64,000 nucleotides of DNA from the NCBI GenBank assembly GCA_028023455.1, contig JAQFVV010000281.1, positions 1 through 64,000 of the forward strand, written 5' to 3'. Both the position numbers and the translations under genes were made by a program. The notes under the pieces are model-generated. The model made no database searches. It was given only the letters and a program-made list of their open reading frames with translations, and was not told the DNA's origin. Origin of the DNA: Epiperipatus broadwayi. Taxonomy: Eukaryota > Onychophora > Udeonychophora > Euonychophora > Peripatidae. This document shows positions 46,576 through 58,700 of this stretch, one piece after another. Within the stretch, counting starts at the first letter, position 1. Every line of letters starts with the position of its first letter.

Positions 46576-46759
46576 AAACTATTTAATCTCATTTAATATT
46601 TTTATCACTATTTTAATATTATTAAATAAAATGATCTTTAATCAATTTATCTATATAAAATAAAAGACACAATTTATTGCTCGGGAATTCATAAGAAGTT
46701 CGAACCACAGACCTACTGCTAATAATCCATGCAAACTTTATAAAGAAAATCAAATGCTC
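46576..46759. other. Short AT-rich spacer
   Basis: Contains 'gttcgaaccacagacc' (46700), which on the minus strand resembles a tRNA B box, without a clear A box. Confidence 0.35.
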
Positions 46760-47095
46760 TTTCCTTCCAAAAGATATTTTATAAAAGAAATAAAACCATC
46801 AATGGAAGGAGGAGATTGTATATTTATTTGATTAAAATATTGTTTTTTGTTTTTGTAAGAAGTTTTACATATTATATTAATTTGAATTTAAATGAAAGAG
46901 TTAAACTTCATAAAAGTTCTGCATTATGTATTTATGAAAGAAATATAGATCATAAAATTTTGTCTAACCAGACTAAGTTTCGTTTTAAGAATAATGCCCC
47001 ACCCCCCTCAAAAGAAAAAGTTAAACTCTTTTATTAATTGAAAAATTTATTTTATATTAAAGTTAATTGGAATGTTTGTTCGAAGTGTATTAAAT
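46760..47095 (+). pseudogene. Penelope-like element GIY-YIG fragment, plus orientation
   Basis: The frame near 46816-47037 includes 'INLNLNERVKLHKS' then 'ALCIYERNIDHKI', which aligns with 'SSLSLNERLKVHKS' and 'ALYVHEKDTGHTI' in the minus-strand Penelope remnant at 47340-47908. The YIG motif itself is lost and frames shift around 46850. It lies tail to tail with the minus-strand copy, separated by a TA microsatellite. Confidence 0.7.

Positions 47096-47168
<73 letters not shown>
47096..47168. repeat. (TA)n microsatellite
   Basis: About 70 bp of TA dinucleotides with one short break ('ttgta' near 47131). It lies between two oppositely oriented Penelope-like pieces. Confidence 0.95.
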
Positions 47169-47267
47169 AACATTACAAGCATAAAGCTAAACTAGTCAAT
47201 ATATAATCAAAACTACCCCAAATCCAAAATTAAACAAGACCAGCATAAAAATAATATTAAAACACAA

Positions 47268-47303
47268 CCTAAGGTTTCACTGCTACAAGCAGACTTCTCA
47301 AGT
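47268..47303 (-). ncRNA. Hammerhead-ribozyme-like motif in Penelope 3' region (degenerate)
   Basis: On the minus strand 'cttgagaag' is followed by a stem 'ctgc-ttgta-gcag' and 'tgaaacc'. Penelope-like elements are known to carry hammerhead ribozymes with core CUGANGA, stem II, GAAA. Here GAAA and stem II are present but CUGANGA is altered, so it is probably an inactive or atypical relative. Confidence 0.4.
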
Positions 47304-47339
47304 GTAAAGAACTACAAAAACCACACAATATATATAATA

Positions 47340-47908
47340 TTAAAAACTACCCACAAATCCATTCACTTCCCATCCACCCTTAATATTAAAAGAACTCTTA
47401 AATAAGTTAATTGCTTCAGAATAATAAATTTTCAATAATAAAGACTCTTTAATTCTTCTTTTGATTTCATTTCTCTCAAAGAAGACAACCTTAGCTTCAT
47501 CAAAATCAATAGTATGGCCTGTATCTTTTTCATGGACATACAAAGCATAACTAAGATATCTATTTTTAACTCTACTTTTATGAACCTTTAATCTTTCATT
47601 TAAACTCAAACTACTTTGACCTATGTAAACCTTCTTACAAATAAACAAGGAATAAAATATACTACACCAGGAATAGTCTTTCTATCAAAAACTTCTTTTG
47701 TATTATTTAATAAATTATTCAATGTAACACCCCTTTTCCAAGCAATTTTATTATTTCCAAACAATTTACTATTTCTACACACAATTTTATAAGAAGACAA
47801 TTTAAATGGCAAAGAAATAAAATGTTTTGCTTTAACCTTTACATCCTTACAAATATTACTATTAAATAAAATACTTTTAACAAATTTATCAGAGTATCCA
47901 ACACTCAA
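47340..47908 (-). pseudogene. Penelope-like RT tail plus GIY-YIG nuclease
   Basis: Frame 1 (47908-47621) ends 'RKTIPGVVYFIPC', the GIY-like first motif with the Cys of the linker. The next frame (47648-47340) picks up 'CKKVYIGQSSLSLNERLKVH', i.e. the YIG motif and the helix with catalytic Arg (NERL). It continues 'ALYVHEKDTGHTIDFDEAKV' with the conserved HexxTGH segment and a Glu in 'KESLLLKI', and stops at 47340. The nuclease looks nearly complete; only the frame break disables it. Confidence 0.87.
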
Positions 47909-47920
47909 GTTTCAGAAATA

Positions 47921-48511
47921 TCAATTTTATAAAGATTGTCCACTATTCCTGAAAGTATTCAAAAGAAAAAAGAAAAAGGACAGCAAAATAAATATGCTTT
48001 GTTCAGATGGACTAAATCGTTGGAATACTAAACAGAAAAGATGGACATCATGTTTTGTCTATGTTAATCCCAGAATTAAATGACAAGTGCATTCAAAAAC
48101 ATATATGCAAGTTCTATAAACTCTTTAATACCAGTAAAGGTACACATCTTATTACCTTTCAAATTCTTAAATACATCCGGTCTCATTTTATGCAGTAGAT
48201 AGGTTCATCAGGAAATGCACACAAAAGAAATCACACAAAAATAAATGTAACTTACCTTGAAAAATGGGGGATAGATATAATTTTCAGAATTTGCATAAAA
48301 GCAAAGCAACAAGGAAAAATTACTTTAAAATTCACATTAAAAAAATAAATAAGGAATGACTAATAAAAAATTTCAAATATTTGAAAAAAATTAATATAAG
48401 ACAAACTTTTTTTACTTTTTTTTATTAACTACAGTATTTAATTTTACATTTTTTATACATATTTGAATCATTACCACTAGCATTCATTTGTCAACTGATA
48501 AGAAATCAGAT
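47921..48511. other. AT-rich non-coding DNA, nothing recognised
   Basis: No coding motif seen. Confidence 0.5.
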
Positions 48512-48610
48512 TCGATGTAATGTGATGTATTGTGGCTTTTCCTTAAACAAAATCAAGAATCTCTCAACAATTATGCCCAGAAAAACCTGTTACCGCTTTA
48601 TTTTTATTCA
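48512..48610 (-). repeat. Second copy of the 3' UTR of the LINE at 19.8-22.7 kb
   Basis: Aligns with 19773-19875 on the same strand: 'gatgtgatgtattnt', 'ggcttntccttaaa', 'tcaagaat', 'atgcccaga-aaacctgtta', 'ctttatttt'. It is either a severely 5'-truncated LINE copy or the tail of a SINE that uses this LINE's machinery; no SINE head is visible. Confidence 0.75.
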
Positions 48611-50189
48611 TGATGTGATGTACAACTAGCACCTCTTTCAGTCTTGTGCTGTGTTAATGGTTTTCTGTTTCTATATTAAAAAAATGAGACCACCAACAAA
48701 ACAAAAAGATTAGATATTATCATTAGTAAGATTATTTCAGTTTATAAAATCAATAAAATCTTTATTTATTTTAAAAAACTACGATTATATATTTCTGTTA
48801 TACCTAACAAAATACATTTTAAAAGTTTAAAATATTTGAATATTTATTGTGATATTTTTTATATATAAGTATAAATCTATTATTATTATCATTTACTTAT
48901 TAGTAATAAGTAGGTTATTTATATAGAAGCTAATATTCTAAATACAGCTTCAGGCCATAGTCATGTTAGCTGCTAATATGTTAGCTGCTAATATAATGTT
49001 ATATTTTTGGAAATAAAAGTATTTCAAGTCAAAATAAGTTATTAATAATTTAAATTTCTTGATATCTAATAAATATAGTGAAATATGAAGGATATTAAGA
49101 AGAAACACAAATCATATAACTTCAAAATCTCATTAAATTAATCTGCATAGAACGAGACCCAGGTGTATAATCAAAAATCAAACTGTGCAATGATCTAATG
49201 ATATGCATGTATTATTTATTCTGTTGTCTCTTTTAATTGTAATGTATTAAAATATTTATCATATACATGATTATGCCATTTCATGGTTATCTTAGAATAA
49301 AATATTAATGAATCTTAAATTAAACTGTTAATTTGTTTCAATACACATTGTGTAATTTCGTATGTATTTCAAAATCAGATACATGTGCATGCTGGTGTGC
49401 CTCTAATAATAGATTAAAGCCAAATAGATTAGGGAAAAAGTGTGCAGGAGGATTTTAAAAGGTTTATTTTAGATTTTAGTGGAAAGTAAATAGGAATTTA
49501 TAGAAAATATTCAGTTTAAAAGTTAGTTCATTCTTCATTTCTTCTTTGGTGCAATGCATTACCACCCTCTGAGTAGTAAGACAGGCATCAGGTTAAATTT
49601 CTGAGTCAGTAAAATGTTTAATAGATCCTACAATTCTTGTTAACTAACAAGATTGGCACTTGGCAATGGACAAAAAAAGAGAGGGACATTGTCCATAAAC
49701 ATGGAGATCTACTTAGAAATAAAGCTAAAGCTAAAGCTAAGAGGGTTCAAATTATTACAATTTTCATATATACATGTGTTTTGTGGTCAGCTCCTTCTCT
49801 AACCCTTTTTGAATGACCTAGAATTTGGAAAAACATCATTAGAGGGTTGAATGACTCAAAATTATGGAAAAATTTCATATGGAAAGTGCCACCAATATGG
49901 TACACATAACCACATAAATTTACCCTCGGGAAGAAAGTATAATTGTAAAATTTAGTTTGGATAAAGTGTTTGACATCATATAGGAATACAAAAGAGTTAA
50001 AAAATTAATACCAATGTGGGAAATATTACAATGTTAATATGTAAAGCTTCTTAAACTCTCACAACAGTAAGGTTTCCATGTGAATGATCCACTTTCCATA
50101 AATTGTGAATACTAACACAATTACTCTGTTTATTCAATACATTATCTGTACTATTTATAAAATATGACTCCTTAATTTTTATTTTCTTC
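48611..50189. other. AT-rich non-coding DNA, nothing recognised
   Basis: Short tandem words only ('gttagctgctaatat' twice at about 48966-48995; 'aaagctaaagctaaagct' near 49720). Confidence 0.5.
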
Positions 50190-50735
50190 AAATCATTTTA
50201 CATATGCAAAATAAAATCACTATCAAAGCAGAATTCTCCATTACAAATCACTGCTTGTTCTAAAAACAGATTATACCTATCTGCAGAATAACACAACTTA
50301 TATAATAATTCATGCTCCCTAATCCTCTCTTTCAATGCACATTTAGTCTCCCTGATGAAACTATATCCACAGTGATATACAACTTTATATATGATATTAC
50401 ATTTGTTGATTTTATCAATACAATCTTTACCCTTAATAACATCTTCTAGTATATGCACTCACTTTAAATGCAACATTAAAATCAGCAGATACCAATGATG
50501 TAATCTTATTACAAACAACATCATTTACATAAGGCAATGCTATCAACCTTTCCCCCCATATTCTCTTTTCTCTATCTACCTCTAAACCTATATAGTGCAC
50601 ATAAAATATTTTTCTACTGTATTCCACACCCATTAAACCATTAATAAATCTTTCAATATTAACCATTTTACCACTCTGAAATTTACACAAAACATCATTT
50701 CTAAAAAGAATTGTTATAAAACCAGCCACTTTATA
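50190..50735 (-). pseudogene. Second Penelope-like element remnant (different lineage)
   Basis: Frame 50729-50433 reads 'RLIALPYVNDVVCNKITSLV' and 'FNVAFKVS', the conserved post-RT segment of Penelope-like elements. After a frameshift near 50455 the next frame gives 'CNIIYKVVYHCGYSFIRETK' (GIY-like motif; YIG position reads FIR) and 'ALKERIREHELL' (catalytic-helix Arg). It ends at 50198. The altered YIG motif and the frameshift make it inactive. Its spacing and wording differ from the 47-kb copy, so it is another subfamily. RT proper is absent upstream. Confidence 0.82.
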
Positions 50736-52880
50736 GGCAACTCTTCAATGCTGAATGGTTGCCTGCCATTTAACTGTTTTGATCTCAAAAAAGTATCAGA
50801 AAGTGCACAACTTGATCATGAGCTTTGCTGAATCATGATTTACACTCCTCATTTAGTGAATTGTGATCCATGAGGATGAAAGTAGGGATGTTGAGAATTT
50901 GTTACAATTTTTAGTAACTCACATAAATTGCAATACATTGAACAAAAAATTGTTCTAATATACTTTTTGTCATTACAACTACAGAAGCAATAGTAATGTT
51001 TATCAAGAGTGTAACAACTTGTCACTAATAATGTTCACATGCTAGCAATATTGGGAAAGAGTGCACTTCAACAACAACTTAGTATTTGAACAGTTTACAG
51101 GCCATAAGATCTATGAGCGGCCTTGTAAAGAGCATATTTCTGTGCTTTAGCATAGAAACAGTGCCATCAAGTAGTGTGGATGATCAGATGATGTGTTATC
51201 AAATTTAATATTACAAATAAATTTTTTAATGAATATCTGATTCCTCTCAGTCATTACAAATAAATTATCTGCATTGTAATATAATAGAGTCATTTGAACT
51301 AAATAGTCATTCCAAGCATACAATTTATAAGTTCTTATGCAAATTCACTCTGGTTTTGTTGCAGTAATTCTCCTGGTATTTGATATTCATCTTCTAGAAT
51401 ATCTAAATAGTCATTATCACATTCTGCATAATACTGAAGATCCTAAGCTAAATTCAAATAGATAAACTGATAGGAAACTTTAGCATGTAGTGATTCATTT
51501 TTTAAGTAATATCCTAGTTATATTTTTCAAAATACTTTTAAGCAAAATAATAAAAGCTTAAAATAAATTATCACAGTTATAGCATAAAATAAATATAGTT
51601 ATAAATTTCAAACTAAAACTGAAAAACACTAAAATCATAATTAATTCATATCAAAAAATCTGTAAAAATTCTGTGAAAATGTGTCTAGACTGTCCTCAAC
51701 CTTAGTTTTTATTCTGATCTTTATCCAATGATTTCAGTGGTGAACATTTCTTGTACACATTTGCTAATTTACATAACTACATCAAATATAACTTTAAAAT
51801 TAAGTTTTAAAACTAAGTTATCAATATTATTTAATACCTCCAATATTAAATATTTTTATCTAAAAAAATAAATATTCTTATTAAACAATTTTTAATATTT
51901 AAATAACCTGAAATTGATTTAAAAAATAAATAAATTATTACATTTAAATAAAAAATAAGTTTAAAAAGTATTTTTGTAATATTTTTTGTAGACTGATTAT
52001 TTTGCTACACTTTACTGTATCAAATTTTTATTAGCAAGCTAAAATTAAAGTTTTCTTTCCCTAACTTTCTGAAAGCACACATATCTAATCATGTATACTA
52101 TCAGTACCTTTAAAATAATATTAAATTATCTTATTATTTTAAAAAATATTTTAAGCAAAATAATTATCTTAAACATATAAAATATTTATCACTATTATTA
52201 AGCTATTTTATTTCTGTAGTATTTTTAATGATAATAAATAAAATTAATATTACATTTTAAATAATTTATTGTATCATTTTATATTTAATTCTCTTAACAA
52301 TGAGTCCATACTATCTGATCTATCTTTATAAGCTCCTATCTACTGAATTTGAACCCCTACTATCTACAACATTAAACTTATATATTAGATAATAACTCAA
52401 ATTTTTTTTTTTTAAATATAGCCACTTTCTAAACTCTACACAACTATCTATACCAATTATAAAGGGTATAATATATATTTATACCAATGTAACATCAGAG
52501 AAGCTATTAGGATACTAAAAAAAACCAAATTGTATCAATAAACATAATGATGCACGTAATCTTCTTCCTATTTGGTAATGTTTTTTGAAAACAAATTACT
52601 CTGACGAGTCTGAACTTTTTATTTGTTGTTTATTAATTTTTATTTATTTTTTAATTTTCTCAGTTTTATACACTTTATAGTTGTGAAAATGTAACAATTT
52701 TTGTGACTACTGTTTTAGTGCCTGCCTCTACCATTATATAGTATTCATTTCTCAATTGATAGCTTGTGTGATCAAGTAGAAACCTTGGAATATCTATAGA
52801 AAATTTTATATGGATGAACCCACAAAATATGCCTTTTATATCGGTAACTCTTGAAAACATTCATATATATATATATATAT
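50736..52880. other. AT-rich non-coding DNA
   Basis: No recognised element. Ends in an (AT)n run at about 52864-52880, which directly borders the inverted-repeat complex. Confidence 0.5.
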
Positions 52881-53695
52881 GATCAATAGATGGCGTTTTT
52901 ACCAAAAACACGATCAAGCGTTTGTTTACATAAACGATCAAAGAGTCAGAATTAACTATCTCTTTCATTTTAGCCCACTTTCAGATTAGCTGATTTCAAG
53001 CTATTTTGCTATCATCAGTGAAAGACAGAGCCAAGAAACTAGATCTAAAAACTGACTCCAAGTGTTTATGCACAGAGTTTCTGTCAGTTTGCAAGCATGA
53101 AATTTTTCAGACTGATAAAGTCTTCAAATTCAGCCAAACAAGAAAGATAGTTAATTCTGATTCTTTGATCGTTTATGTAAACAAATGCTTGATCGTGTTT
53201 TTGGTAAAAATGCCATCTATTGATCATAAATACAAGCATCAGCAGGTTTTAACGTGATTAAAACTTGTTTTTGTTTTTCATAAATCTACCTTTAAAGGTT
53301 TCTGCAATGATATAGATTGCAGAGGCTTTGACTATGTGGAGAAGCTGAACTGAGATCAGACCCATATAGCTATCTAGCTTGTTTGGCTGAATTTGAAGAC
53401 TTTATCAGTCTGAAAAAATTCATGCTTGCAAACTGATAGAAACTCTGTGCATAAACACTTGGAGTCAGTTTTTAGATCTAGTTTCTTGGCTCTGTCTTTC
53501 ACTGATGATAGCAAAATAGCTTGAAATCAGCTGATCTGAAAGTGGGCTAAAATGAAAGAGATAGTTAATTCTGACTCTTTGATCATTTATGTAAACAAAC
53601 GCTTGATCGTGTTTTTGGTAAAAACACCATTTATTGATCATAAATACAAGCGTCAGCAGGTTTTAACATGATTAAAACTTGTTTTTGTTTTTCAT
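52881..53695. mobile_element. Nested inverted-repeat (fold-back) complex, ~815 bp
   Basis: A long arm at 52881-53142 is the reverse complement of 53378-53640. In addition, its outer ~85 bp ('gatcaatagatggcg', 'ccaaaaacacgatcaagcg', 'tttacataaacgatcaa') appear a third time at 53143-53226. A ~55-bp tail ('taaatacaagc', 'cagcaggttttaac', 'gattaaaacttgtttttg') follows both 53226 and 53640. So a short fold-back (52881-about 53280) and a larger one (52881-53695) share an end. (AT)n flanks both sides. The 83-codon frame at 53006-53257 lies wholly in repeat DNA and is not a gene. Confidence 0.85.
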
Positions 53696-55298
53696 ACATA
53701 TATATATATAGTAACAGAATAGAAGTTGAGGTTAGAACCTAGTTCAACACAAATTTAAAATTTAATATCAAATGATTATAGTTAAGATATAATATAAGAT
53801 ATTAAGTATTCTATTCAATATATTAATATTAAAGTAAGGTATTAAAGTAAGAGATATTAAAGTAATTCTTAATATCAAAAATAATATATAAGTAATGTTG
53901 TATTTATAAAAGCATGAGAAAGAGCAGTCTGTGAGATCAGCCCAGTTAATTCTGTAGAGCACCTAAAACTATAATTAACCATAAATCCACCAGCATTATA
54001 AATAAGTATAAATAAATCAATCAACATTATGAATAATTAACAATCAAAATAAATTAACAGTCAATATTGTGACTGGATTTGAAATGGGTCTACTATAGAC
54101 CAGCCTAACTTTTGCCATTTCCAGCTTGGGGCAATTATTTAAACATTAATTATAATGCATAAACTTAAGTTCTAATCCATTACACTATATGACCCTAAAA
54201 TATTAATGCTCTGGTCACATAATTATATTAATATACTGGTTAACTATAAACAAATTCTAATAATTACTATTTTAAAAAAAATGTAGTGCAGGGACTTTAA
54301 AGAATATACTCTTACTACCAATCAGGATATATCAACTGGTTGCTCGTAAGCACTAATATACACCCCCTTCCACATGGTAGACCATTATGTTTAAATCTAG
54401 ATCAGAGAACATAAGCCCTATAACTGTTAATGCAATCAAAAGATGATGCAACATATAATATTCTAAAACTTTAGATTAGGTTTCACTGGAATAATTTTAA
54501 CAATGAAATACAAGTTTATTAATAACAATAAAAAATAAAGTTATGGTATGTAGAATATGGCTATACACATATAAGCATTCTGATTTTGATTAATATATAA
54601 AATTCAAATTATAACATTGTGATTTACATATATGTTCCATTAGATTTATTTAAAACACAGTTGCCACACAAAATGTGGCTTAATAATTTCTGAATTTATT
54701 TGAATTGTCATGAAATAAAATAAATGATTAAAATTTACATTTAAGTATCTATCTGATATGCATTATTATTTTACATACTCAGATATGTGGCATAATAATT
54801 TTTGAACATATTTGACTTACCATAAAATAAAAACCTTTTAAGTTAGCACTCAACTGATATAAAATACCACAATGTGTTTAAGATATATATTAAAATGTGT
54901 CAAAATAATAAATAAAATTAATTTTATAATGCATCATTAATTATTGGTTTAATATATATGTTTGTGCAAATGGAAATGTATGTGCACACTAGCATTTGTA
55001 TCATATATTTTAATTTGTCATAATAATATTGTATTTTTCATAATTAATTCAATATTGAAAGTATAATATCTATTCATTATATTAATAGAAAATTTTTATC
55101 TTTGCTGATTACAGTTTTCTTTACCCTTTTTTTTTAAAAAATACTATCAACTTTTTGATAGTTGATAAGTTTTCTTTTTTGACAGCTTGCTCTAAAAAGA
55201 TTTGTTTTTTTGATTGCTTCTTTTCTTAAAAAAATAGGATGGTCAATGAATTAAATCCTTGTGCTTAGATTTTTAATCCAAGCAAAATTATTTACTTG
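53696..55298. other. AT-rich non-coding DNA
   Basis: On the minus strand at about 54195-54167 'gtcatatagtgtaatggatt' resembles a tRNA-Gln-like 5' half, and 'tttcaaatccag' (about 54081-54070) a B box, but they are about 110 bp apart. No coding motif. Sequence just before the gap is not satellite, so the array starts inside the gap. Confidence 0.45.
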
Positions 55299-55798
55299 NN
55301 NNNNNNNNNNNNNNNNNNNNNNNNNNNNNNNNNNNNNNNNNNNNNNNNNNNNNNNNNNNNNNNNNNNNNNNNNNNNNNNNNNNNNNNNNNNNNNNNNNNN
55401 NNNNNNNNNNNNNNNNNNNNNNNNNNNNNNNNNNNNNNNNNNNNNNNNNNNNNNNNNNNNNNNNNNNNNNNNNNNNNNNNNNNNNNNNNNNNNNNNNNNN
55501 NNNNNNNNNNNNNNNNNNNNNNNNNNNNNNNNNNNNNNNNNNNNNNNNNNNNNNNNNNNNNNNNNNNNNNNNNNNNNNNNNNNNNNNNNNNNNNNNNNNN
55601 NNNNNNNNNNNNNNNNNNNNNNNNNNNNNNNNNNNNNNNNNNNNNNNNNNNNNNNNNNNNNNNNNNNNNNNNNNNNNNNNNNNNNNNNNNNNNNNNNNNN
55701 NNNNNNNNNNNNNNNNNNNNNNNNNNNNNNNNNNNNNNNNNNNNNNNNNNNNNNNNNNNNNNNNNNNNNNNNNNNNNNNNNNNNNNNNNNNNNNNNNN
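55299..55798. other. Assembly gap, exactly 500 N
   Basis: A run of 500 N, a conventional fixed gap size, placed where unique DNA meets the satellite. True length and content are unknown; satellite is likely at least on its right side. Frames reported across it are meaningless. Confidence 0.99.
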
Positions 55799-58700
55799 AG
55801 TAAAATTAGCTAAATTATACTGAACTGCAATGTTAAAGTATTCAAATTCATCAATTTTTAAAAATTTGTAACCAGGCTTCATTTCCAAGCTTAAAACGCG
55901 CTATGAACATGCTGGTATACAGTAATATATTTTTAATGAATTTTTTCACTGATTTTGTCATATTTCGGTAGAATTAGCTAAATTATACTGAACTGCAATG
56001 TTAAAGTATTCAAATTCATCAATTTTTAAAAATTTGTAACCAGGCTTCATTTCCAAGCTTAAAACGCGCTATGAACATGCTGGTATACAATACTATATTT
56101 TAAATGAATTTTTTTACTGGTTTTGTCATATTTAGGTAGAATTAGCTAAATTATACTGAACTACAATGTTAAAGTATTCAAATTCATCAATTTTTAAAAA
56201 TTTGTAACCAGGCTGTATTTCCAAGCTTAAAACGCGCTATGAACATGGTGGTAAACAGTAATATATTTTTAATATTTTTTTTCACTGATTTTGTCATATT
56301 TCGGTAAAATTAGCTAAATTATACTGAACTGCAATGTTAAAGTATTCAAATTCATCAATTTTTAGGAGTGTGTAATTTGGCTGTATTTCCAAGCTTAAAA
56401 CCCGCTAAGAACATGCTGGTGTACAGTACTATATTTTGAATGAATTTTTTTACTGGTTTTGTCATATTTAGGTAAAATTAGCTAAATTATACTGAACTGC
56501 AATGTTAAAGTATTTAAATTCATCAATTTTTAAAAATTTGTAACCAGGCTTCATTTCCAAGCTTAAAACGCGCTATGAACATGCTGGTATACAGTAATAT
56601 ATGTTTAATGAATTTTTTTCACTGATTTTGTCATATTTCGGTAGAATTAGCTTAATTATACTGAACTGCAATGGTAAAGTATTTAAATTCATCAATTTTT
56701 ATGAATTTGTCACCTGGCTGTATTTCCAAGCTTAAAACAAGCTATGAACATGCTGGTATACAGTAATATATTTTTAATGAATTTTTTCACTGATTTGGTC
56801 ATATTTCGATAGAATTAGCTAAATTATACTGAACTGCAATGTTAAAGTATTCAAATTCATCAATTTTTAGGAGTGTGTAATTTGGCTGTATTTCCAAGCT
56901 TAAAACCCGCTAAGAACATGCTGGTGTACAGTACTATATTTTGAATGAATTTTTTTACTGGTTTTGTCATATTTAGGTAAAATTAGCTAAATTATACTGA
57001 ACTGCAATGTTAAAGTATTCAAATTCATCAATTTTTAGGAATGTGTAATTTGGCTGTATTTCCAAGCTTAAAACCCGCTAAGAACATGCTGTTGTACAGT
57101 ACTATATTTTGAATGAATTTTTTTACTGGTTTTGTCATATTTAGGTAAAATTAGCTAAATTATACTGAACTGCAATGTTAAAGTATTCAAATTCATCAAT
57201 TTTTAAAAATTTGTAACCAGGCTTCATTTCCAAGCTTAAAACGCGCTATGAACATGCTGGTATACAGTAATATATTTTTAATGAATTTTTTCACTGATTT
57301 GGTCATATTTCGATAGAATTAGCTAAATTATACTGAACTGCAATGTTAAAGTATTCAAATTCATCAATTTTTAGGAATGTGTAATTTGGCTGTATTTCCA
57401 AGCTTAAAACCCGCTAAGAACATGCTGGTGTACAGTACTATATTTTGAATGAATTTTTTTACTGGTTTTGTCATATTTAGGTAAAATTAGCTAAATTATA
57501 CTGAACTGCAATGTTAAAGTATTCAAATTCATCAATTTTTAAAAATTTGTAACCAGGCTGTATTTCCAAGCTTAAAACGCGCTATGAACATGCTGGTATA
57601 CAGTAATATATTTTTAATGAATTTTTTCACTGATTTTGTCATATTTCGGTAGAATTAGCTAAATTATACTGAACTGCAATGTTAAAGTATTCAAATTCAT
57701 CAATTTTTAGGAGTGTGTAATTTGGCTGTATTTCCAAGCTTAAAACCCGCTAAGAACATGCTGGTGTACAGTACTATATTTTGAATGAATTTTTTTACTG
57801 GTTTTGTCATATTTAGGTAAAATTAGCTAAATTATACTGAACTGCAATGTTAAAGTATTCAAATTCATCAATTTTTAAAAATTTGTAACCAGGCTTCATT
57901 TCCAAGCTTAAAACGCGCTATGAACATGCTGGTATACAGTAATATATTTTTAATGAATTTTTTCACTGATTTTGTCATATTTCGGTAGAATTAGCTAAAT
58001 TATACTGAACTGCAATGTTAAAGTATTCAAATTCATCAATTTTTAAAAATTTGTAACCAGGCTTCATTTCCAAGCTTAAAACGCGCTATGAACATGCTGG
58101 TATACAGTAATATATTTTTAATGAATTTTTTCACTGATTTTGTCATATTTCGGTAGAATTAGCTAAATTATACTGAACTGCAATGTTAAAGTATTCAAAT
58201 TCATCAATTTTTAAAAATTTGTAACCAGGCTTCATTTCCAAGCTTAAAACGCGCTATGAACATGCTGGTATACAATACTATATTTTAAATGAATTTTTTT
58301 ACTGGTTTTGTCATATTTAGGTAGAATTAGCTAAATTATACTGAACTACAATGTTAAAGTATTCAAATTCATCAATTTTTAAAAATTTGTAACCAGGCTT
58401 CATTTCCAAGCTTAAAACGCGCTATGAACATGCTGGTATACAGTAATATATTTTTAATGAATTTTTTCACTGATTTTGTCATATTTCGGTAGAATTAGCT
58501 AAATTATACTGAACTGCAATGTTAAAGTATTCAAATTCATCAATTTTTAGGAGTGTGTAATTTGGCTGTATTTCCAAGCTTAAAACCCGCTAAGAACATG
58601 CTGGTGTACAGTACTATATTTTGAATGAATTTTTTTACTGGTTTTGTCATATTTAGGTAAAATTAGCTAAATTATACTGAACTGCAATGTTAAAGTATTT

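Larger units (their letters stand above)
47169..47920 (-). mobile_element. 5'-truncated Penelope-like element (GIY-YIG end)
   Basis: The minus strand carries the region after the RT, a complete-looking GIY-YIG endonuclease and a ~170-bp 3' part. Penelope-like retroelements combine RT with a C-terminal GIY-YIG nuclease, and the linker-to-nuclease reading here fits that family closely. The RT itself is missing at the 5' side (beyond about 47920). The 3' part contains a hammerhead-like hairpin at 47268-47303. One frameshift splits the ORF at about 47640. Confidence 0.85.

Noticed and set aside
53006-53257. 83-codon frame with plausible composition
   Set aside because: Lies entirely within the arms of the inverted-repeat complex, present in mirror copy next door.
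55261-55888. Frames of 175-198 codons across the N gap
   Set aside because: They consist almost entirely of unknown bases.
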